In this document: positions 57,831 to 64,000 of the stretch, piece after piece
How the letters are laid out: each line of letters starts with the position of its first letter
Position numbering within the stretch: the stretch's first letter is position 1
Source: Mugil cephalus
Lineage: Eukaryota > Chordata > Actinopteri > Mugiliformes > Mugilidae
Direction of reading: 5' to 3'
Assembly: GCF_022458985.1 (NCBI RefSeq)
Contig: NC_061791.1
Span: 820,501 to 884,500 of the forward strand
Length of the DNA: 64,000 bases
Notes under the pieces: generated by a model
Databases searched by the model: none
What the model saw: only the letters and a program-made list of their open reading frames with translations
Told to the model about the DNA's origin: nothing
Made by a program: the position numbers and the translations under genes

Positions 57831-59039
57831 GGATCTGCAAAAAAAAATAAAAAATAAATAAAAGCACAAGGTCTTTGCTGTGTACTTTTCTCTACTCTAT
57901 ATGCCACCCAGTTGGCTAGGCTAATTAGCTGGTGTTTTATTTCTGTGGCTAGGCTAATTGTACCTCGTTTCTGACATAGGCAGAAGGAAGAGATGTCTGG
58001 TCCGAGTGTAGTTACATTCCCATCATCTCTGTTACCTACTGCTGCTGGCTAGGTGAGGTAGTAGCTGACCACTGGTCTGCTGGTTTGTTGGCTTCTAAAG
58101 GAGTTTTGCCTTAGATCATGGCACAAAAGATTGTAACATCTCGTCTTGTGTATTAATAAATATGTGCTTTTCATCAAACTACAATCAAACTGAAAATGAA
58201 AGGTGTGATGCAACAAGGTCAATTTTCAGTCATATTTCATGTTTGTTTATTTGACAATGACATAATGTAGAGCTTCTCATTTACACCTGGTAGTTCCTGG
58301 GCAGAGGCCCGACAACCGCCTGTTAGAAAAGGAAACACTACATTAACAGTTAACATTACACAGGTAACTTTGGTATCAGTAACACATGTACTTTCATACA
58401 ATAAGAACTTGATTTAGTTGATATGGACAATCAGTAAGATTTAATCTTTCAAGATAATTGCAGTATTCAGATTTAACCATATTGTGTATAATATCTTGTT
58501 TTGATAAACTTACTTTTTTACCAAAACATTTTATACTTAATGTTTTTTCAATTTCACTTGTTGTACCTTTCCAGACTCAACGGCTTCAACTTCAGTTGAT
58601 ATAAAAGGTTTATTATGTAGTGATTAGCCAAATAGCACCATCTAGTGTGTGTAGATCGTAATCACAATGACAAGAAATAATTACAGCTGCCTGGTTCACT
58701 GTGGATCCGTGTGTTACGTTTTGGACTAACATGACGTCATTGTCGAACCCGTCAAAATTTATAAAATGATTTAATTCAGACTAAATATAATTTTTCAAGG
58801 AAATGCTACACTTTCATTCTGCACCTCTCTAAAATGATGGCTTTTAATAATTATTCTACATAATCAACCTTTAATATTAACTAAATGGTCTTTACAGAAA
58901 CTGAAAACACTAGTAATTACAGGTACATGCCATCTGAAAGCTCTGCAGAGAGCGGATTGATTCTCCGACTGAGGGAAGAAATGAAAACCCGAAACAAATA
59001 TGATAAAATCTTTGGAAAGGTTGGGAGAGCGTCTTTTCA
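57831..59039. other. Spacer
   Basis: AT-rich sequence; an A-rich run near 57838-57862 could be a retroposon tail. I see no gene. Confidence 0.4.
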
Positions 59040-59350
59040 TTCATTGCTGATCTCTAGTTAGATGACTGCTGGTAATTTAGTTTGACTTCCTTGAACTCTC
59101 TTGTTTCCTCGGGTGGCTGGGCTGTTGTCATGTGTCCCTGTGGACAGGTTGTCTCTTTGAAATGTAACCAAGGGACTTCATTGATTTATTATTATCTTGG
59201 AAGCGCATGCCCAACATTCGCATTTATGACTTTGCGAGAGGACTGGCAGTGCATGCCAACCTTAGAGCCTGAGCAGGAAATAATCAAAGCCCACAACTTC
59301 TGTAGAATCATGTTTCCTGACTGTAAACTTTTATGTCATGTCTATTTTCA
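59040..59350 (+). mobile_element. Fragment of a GGWAVVMCPCG-type transposon-associated gene
   Basis: The frame from 59082 contains GGWAVVMCPCGQVVSLKCN, then an out-of-frame remainder with DWQCMPTLEPEQE. This motif is frequent in multi-copy fish proteins associated with DNA transposons and HMG-box genes. Short, broken and without flanking exons. Attribution from motif memory. Confidence 0.4.
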
Positions 59351-59554
59351 AACAAAGGGTTTTGTGGCCGTGCATGCATATTAGTGATGTAACGTCCCGT
59401 ACCGAGGCTTCGATGTGTGTGCTGGGTAGGGGAGGGGGCGTTTCCGCGATGCACGTATCGAGGTTTGCTTCATTTAGGGGAGGAACTGAAAATGATGACG
59501 TCCAAAGCCTCGCTGCCCGGCTGATACCACGTGACTGATTCAGGAAGTAATAAT

Positions 59555-59840
59555 AATAACAATAATAATACATTCTATTTAAAAGCGCCTTTCAGAGCCT
59601 CAAGGTCACTTTACAAAAAAATTAAGGTGAAATACAAGATAAAATAAACATGAAAACAATAATGGTTGAAGTGGTTCGCCTAAGACCTACCACAGTGGTC
59701 TTCAGTTTTATTTATATAGCGCCAATAACAATACAAATGTCTCAAGACGCTTCACAAAAACCAGCCTGAGGGAAAAACTCCCTTTTAACAGGAAGAAACC
59801 TTGATGTGTCCCCTAAACCATAATTACTGGCCTTACCTCA
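59555..59840 (+). repeat. Two common fish retroposon fragments
   Basis: TATTTAAAAGCGCCTTTCAG (about 59575) and TTTATTTATATAGCGCCAAT with AAAACTCCCTTTTAACAGG (about 59708-59797) are words of widespread fish interspersed repeats. Non-coding. Confidence 0.55.
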
Positions 59841-60789
59841 ACGTTATGTCCTCCCCCCCTTACTGTAAATGATCGTTTCCAAATAATCATTTTCCATACT
59901 CCCAGTATATATATATATATACACACACTGTATACTGCCATCACTACAATATACATGTTTTGCATACTTCGTCCAGTAGATGTCCTACTAGAGCAAATGA
60001 AGCTTATTGTGAACCAGTTGGATGAAAGGCTTCAATGCTTCATGAAGCTTGATCTGCCATCACTAATGCATATGAGGTGGTAACCTGGCTTCCTCCATAT
60101 CATGCTTCTCCCGTGGCTGAAATGCAGCAGTTTCTCAGCTTTAGCCTCATGTTCAAGCTCCTCTTGAACTTTTTGTTTTGCTCAGTGTGCCTTTGATCCA
60201 AAGATGTGCTGCTGCTTCCTGCCTGGCATCCTGGGCTCTGGACATTGTGTGAGAGTAAACGCACTTTGACGTGACTTTTTTTTCCTGAAATACTATGCTG
60301 TTATTGAACCCTCACCCATGCTTTGGTGGTATATCTCATGTATGACATCATATGTATGATATGCAAAACAATTTCAGGTCTACAGATCTAACCTACTTTC
60401 TCTGGATCTTTGCCCCGTTTTGGGTCCTGTGCTGACGGGTTTTACCATGCATCACAACCTTTCACTGAAAATGTTTTGGTCACGCTCAACATTAATTTGA
60501 ATGTAATTTGTTGTGAAATGGGACCTGAGCTGAATGAAGCTCCAACTTTTTCAGGGGTCTAAATATCGAGGATGGCTGCACTCATTTTCCTTGCTTTGGG
60601 CTCACGGATGGGAGACTAGTATCGTATCTGTCTCATCTTTGTCATGTGTGCATATTCCTTTTGGCATTTTGTATGTTGTCCCTTATGTGTATTTTTTTTT
60701 ATTTTAACCCCTTGGTACAGAAGATAGTATGTTTTTTGGTAAAGCTCCTTCATTAATTAAAGATGTAGACCATATATGGGTCCTAATAC
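59841..60789. other. Spacer with TA/CA microsatellite
   Basis: A short (TA)n(CA)n tract lies at about 59908-59928. The rest shows no gene. Confidence 0.4.
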
Positions 60790-61775
60790 CATAAAGCTGA
60801 TATCGTGGAATATAAAGGGTGTCTCAAAGTTAAACGCTATAAGATTATCTCACACCTGGAATCATTAGCATGTAATGTGGCAATGCTTCCAGAGGTCCAT
60901 TTAAAAGAAGCTGAGATGCCTAAATTAAAACACATGGGCACGACAAGTATTTTCTGCACCAGGAAGTGGAGCAGCGAGAGGTATCGGCATCCTGATAGCA
61001 AAAAGAATCTCATTTAAATTAACAGACCAAAATGCTGACAAGGATGGAAGGTACATTATAATATCACACTTCTTACAAAATCAAAAATATACATTTGTTA
61101 ACATTTATGCACCCAATTGTAATCAAGCTGTAGTTTTATAATTGTTACGTGTACTTTTATCAAAGTGTGCTGGAGATCCCATTCTGTTGGGAGGAGACTT
61201 TAATCCGACTATAGACCGCTCCAGCCGTCCCCTTCCATCACATGGAGCCCTCTCTACAGCCTTTACTGAACCAAAAAACTCATTGGCATTGATAGATGTT
61301 TGGCGCCTATTGAACCCTAATACCCGTGAATATACTTTCTATTCCATGGTTCATAATTCATATTCTCGTATAGATTATTTGCTGGTATCGAAAGCCTTAC
61401 TGGAGAGTGTGCTAGATTCTCAGATTCACAGTATTATCATATCTGATCAGGCACCTATATCAGTTCTTGACACATGCTTGACCCTCAAATTTCCAGTCTT
61501 AGGAACTCAGTTATTGCTAAAATCTGACTTGCAAGCAATGATACATGAAGAGACATCGTTGCCTTGTTTCAGTCACGCAGGAAATACTTTGAATCAGGTG
61601 AAATGGCTGGAAAAATGCTGGCACTCAGACTAAAACTAATGGAAAATCAACACTATATTCCAGCAACATATGACTGTAAGGGATCTTTAGTATGTGAGCA
61701 AAAACAAATGAATGCAGCCTTTCAGGAATTCTATTCTAATCTGCCCAAGTCAGAGTATTATTCCAATAATTGATC
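60790..61775 (+). mobile_element. LINE remnant (L1/Tx1-like endonuclease region)
   Basis: Across shifting frames the plus strand reads ISWNIKGV, RGIGILIAKRISFKLTDQ, GRYIIISHFL, FVNIYAPN, then ILLGGDFN (61184-61208) and SRIDYLLVS, the order of an apurinic endonuclease domain at the start of LINE ORF2. After another shift, ESGEMAGKMLALRLK and FQEFYSNL belong to the linker before reverse transcriptase. At least three frame breaks; inactive. It stops where the BEL/Pao remnant starts. Confidence 0.8.
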
Positions 61776-61839
61776 TACCGTCAGAGATGAACCAATGTCC
61801 CGCTCCCACTGTGACTTAGTTGAAATAGTGCTGTCAGGC

Positions 61840-64000
61840 TGTGATTAACTTAGTAACCTATACGTAGCTGAAACTGTTCCTCGTCCAGTAGCAGCCAATC
61901 TTAGTTTACTGTCAAGGGCAGTATTAGCTCCAGCTATGACTCCCTTCGATTTAATTTTTTTGAAAATAATTATTGGGCCCTGCAGAAGCTCGTTGTTCAA
62001 TGAGGTGCCTTGAAAACTAGCACCGCAGTTTCTTTTGAGGATGATAAACACCGTGATGTGGGACGTACTATAATTTACCATCATGGCTGGTTTAGCTGGT
62101 TTTGTGGGACTCCGACAGCTTAACCTTTTTTTAATCATATCCTTCATGAAGTCACTACTCTTGATGGAAGACAGGATTTCTGTTCAATTTCCTTTTCAGT
62201 GCAAGAGCTGTTGTTGTTGGGCATTATGACAACATATTTTTTCTTTGGTAGCCCTATGACATAATGACCATCAGCATGATATGTAGTGTCTTTCAGCCCA
62301 TGAACTGTTGATCCTCCCGTGACATTTCCATCTTGTCATCACACAGGCGTTCTGGAAAGTCCTGATTGTTTTGCTGTAACAAAAGCTGCTCCACATTCTC
62401 CACTGATATGCGGTTTACTGTAGCTTGTGAATATCCACAGTTCTGAGTCAGTGCTTGTGTGAGCTCTCTCTCACCATTGACTGTCCATCCGAGAACAATT
62501 TTGATGGCGTACGGCCCATTGCCTCTACTGCTGATCACATGACATGGCTCTAATGCTTCGTGCACGTTGCTCCCGATGTCCAACATCTGCATTGATACTA
62601 GGTATTCTGACTTCGCTGAGATGATGCCATTTTTCTATGTCTTGTGTTGTAATGTTTTCTGTTGACACTGGGATGCTTTTCTGTGTATAGACTTTGGGAA
62701 AGTCAATGAAGTCGTTGCTATCGATGCTGCTGACTTCCACATCTGTGAGCAGATAGCTTTCCACTTGATGCTGTTGTGTCAAATTATTCCAAAATAGCAG
62801 ACCCTTGTAAAAAATTGGTCCTTGAAAGATGTTCAATTCAGCCTGGAGATATCTTCTCTCTGGAGTCTCAAAAAATCATCAGGAGTCAAAGTCCAGAGCA
62901 TCAGAGTGATCTTTACTGCCGGCAAAAAAGGAGAGCAGCATCACAGCACAAAAAAATAGTCACCACAACCTCACTCTGAGGTACGAGGGCTGCTGTTCTT
63001 ATCTTTTATACCTTTGGGGCAGCCCCTTATTTTAACCAATTATACCCTTAGAAATTGTCTTCGTCACTGTTGATGAGCCACATGGCCCTGGAGCATCGTG
63101 ATCTAGTCCAAATACCTTTTCTTTTTTTTCCTCAGGTTCAAACACCTGCATTTACATCAGTAGTTTTGGAATTTCCCCAGGCTCCCAGTTTCACAGTTAC
63201 TCCCGTCCATTTTACACCCTTATCTTCTAGTCCACTCTTAAGCTCATTATTTTTTAAAAATAATAAAGTTTATTGCAAACAATCTGTGAACTTTACCAAG
63301 TGAGGAACACAGTAGATTTACTTTTGGTTCCAGTGCTCTGCCTCTGTTTTCTAGGAGCATATTCCTGGTGAAGGCATCATATCAAACTTAATGTTGTAAT
63401 CAAGCTAATGACATTATGATCGAACGTATCGTTGTAATTCAATCATAACCTTATAATCAAACATGACACCATAGTCATTCTGTTTGCATATATTTTCCCA
63501 TATCTTCTTTTCAGCACATCAGACGTTAAAATTACACCCTAATGCTTAGCGCTCATGATTTTCAGCTCCAGTTCAGTGTTTCGCCCTGAAGGTTCAACTG
63601 TTTGGCTAGTGTGTCGGTACGAATGTTGCAGAGCTACCTGGGTCCATTAAAGCATAGGTCTCCACTACCTTGCTGCCTTTCTTTGACTTGACCTGCACTG
63701 GTACGATTGAGAGAATGCAGTCACCTCTGGTCCCGGTATATGCACTTGTTTCGACGTTGGATGCCACTGACATGCTGGAAACTGTAGAGTGTGTGACAGC
63801 ATCTTTTTGCACCTTTGCCTCTGTTGTATTTACCTTGCTGAAACTCTCCTGCTTTTCAAAATGTAACACACTAGGATGTTTCAGAACACAAACACCACGT
63901 CATTCTTTTCTTACAGCCATTACTCACGTGTCCTTTAGTTAAGCATCCGAAACATAATCCTGCTTTACTGAGGAAGTCAGTTTTCTCCTTACGTGAACTT
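61840..64000 (-). mobile_element. BEL/Pao LTR retrotransposon remnant, runs off the window end
   Basis: Minus-strand order from high to low coordinate: zinc knuckle C-x2-C-x4-H-x4-C (about 63900-63960), protease motif LMDPGSSATF (about 63620-63650), a break, then the protease-to-polymerase region with DFPKVYTQKSIPV and NGPYAIKIVLGWTVNG (62836-62300), then the start of reverse transcriptase with GTSLNNELLQGP (about 62000). These are BEL/Pao features. Frameshifts and stops are many, and about 0.75 kb between 62790 and 63540 has no matching coding content, probably a later insertion. No LTR is within the window. Confidence 0.8.

Overview
The window is a piece of a ray-finned fish (teleost) nuclear genome. 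The genes have many short, GT-AG-spliced exons. The proteins are vertebrate (a myelin regulatory factor-like protein, the CCT beta chaperonin subunit, an aspartic proteinase of the fish nothepsin type, a bestrophin). Introns and spacers are full of fish-type minisatellites, short inverted-repeat elements and dead retroelements. I could not fix the species.

Layout. 0.5-12.7 kb (+): myrfl, 23 coding exons, 938 residues. 13.9-17.9 kb (+): an unrecognised small coiled-coil gene with a collagen-like Gly-X-Y stretch. 19.2-25.3 kb (+): cct2, 16 exons, 535 residues. 26.2-30.8 kb (+): a nothepsin-like aspartic proteinase, 9 exons, 406 residues. 31.9-43.6 kb (-): best3, 13 coding exons, 646 residues. 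MYRFL, CCT2 and BEST3 are also neighbours on human chromosome 12q15, which supports the paralogue names; LRRC10 and RAB3IP, present in the human block, are not seen here.

44.2-52 kb is the most unusual part. It holds a 1816-residue, apparently intronless ORF made of long, nearly identical internal repeats. A short promoter-like segment with three perfect TCF/LEF-type motifs precedes it, its 5' leader and 3' UTR are minisatellites, and a broken, partly inverted copy of the same repeat lies just upstream. I do not recognise the family.

52-64 kb is accessory sequence. It has two opposite-strand pieces of a fish transposon-like gene family, one real small gene (a GPI-anchored Ly6/uPAR-type protein, -, 54.9-55.5 kb), a LINE (L1/Tx1-like) endonuclease remnant and a BEL/Pao retrotransposon remnant.

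The genes do not form a pathway. The first 44 kb is a conserved vertebrate neighbourhood with unrelated roles (transcription factor, cytosolic chaperonin, secreted or lysosomal protease, chloride channel). Exon models were built by eye from splice signals and reading phase; all four main models close to whole codon numbers. I saw no tRNA, rRNA or CRISPR array, but did not search for RNA genes exhaustively.
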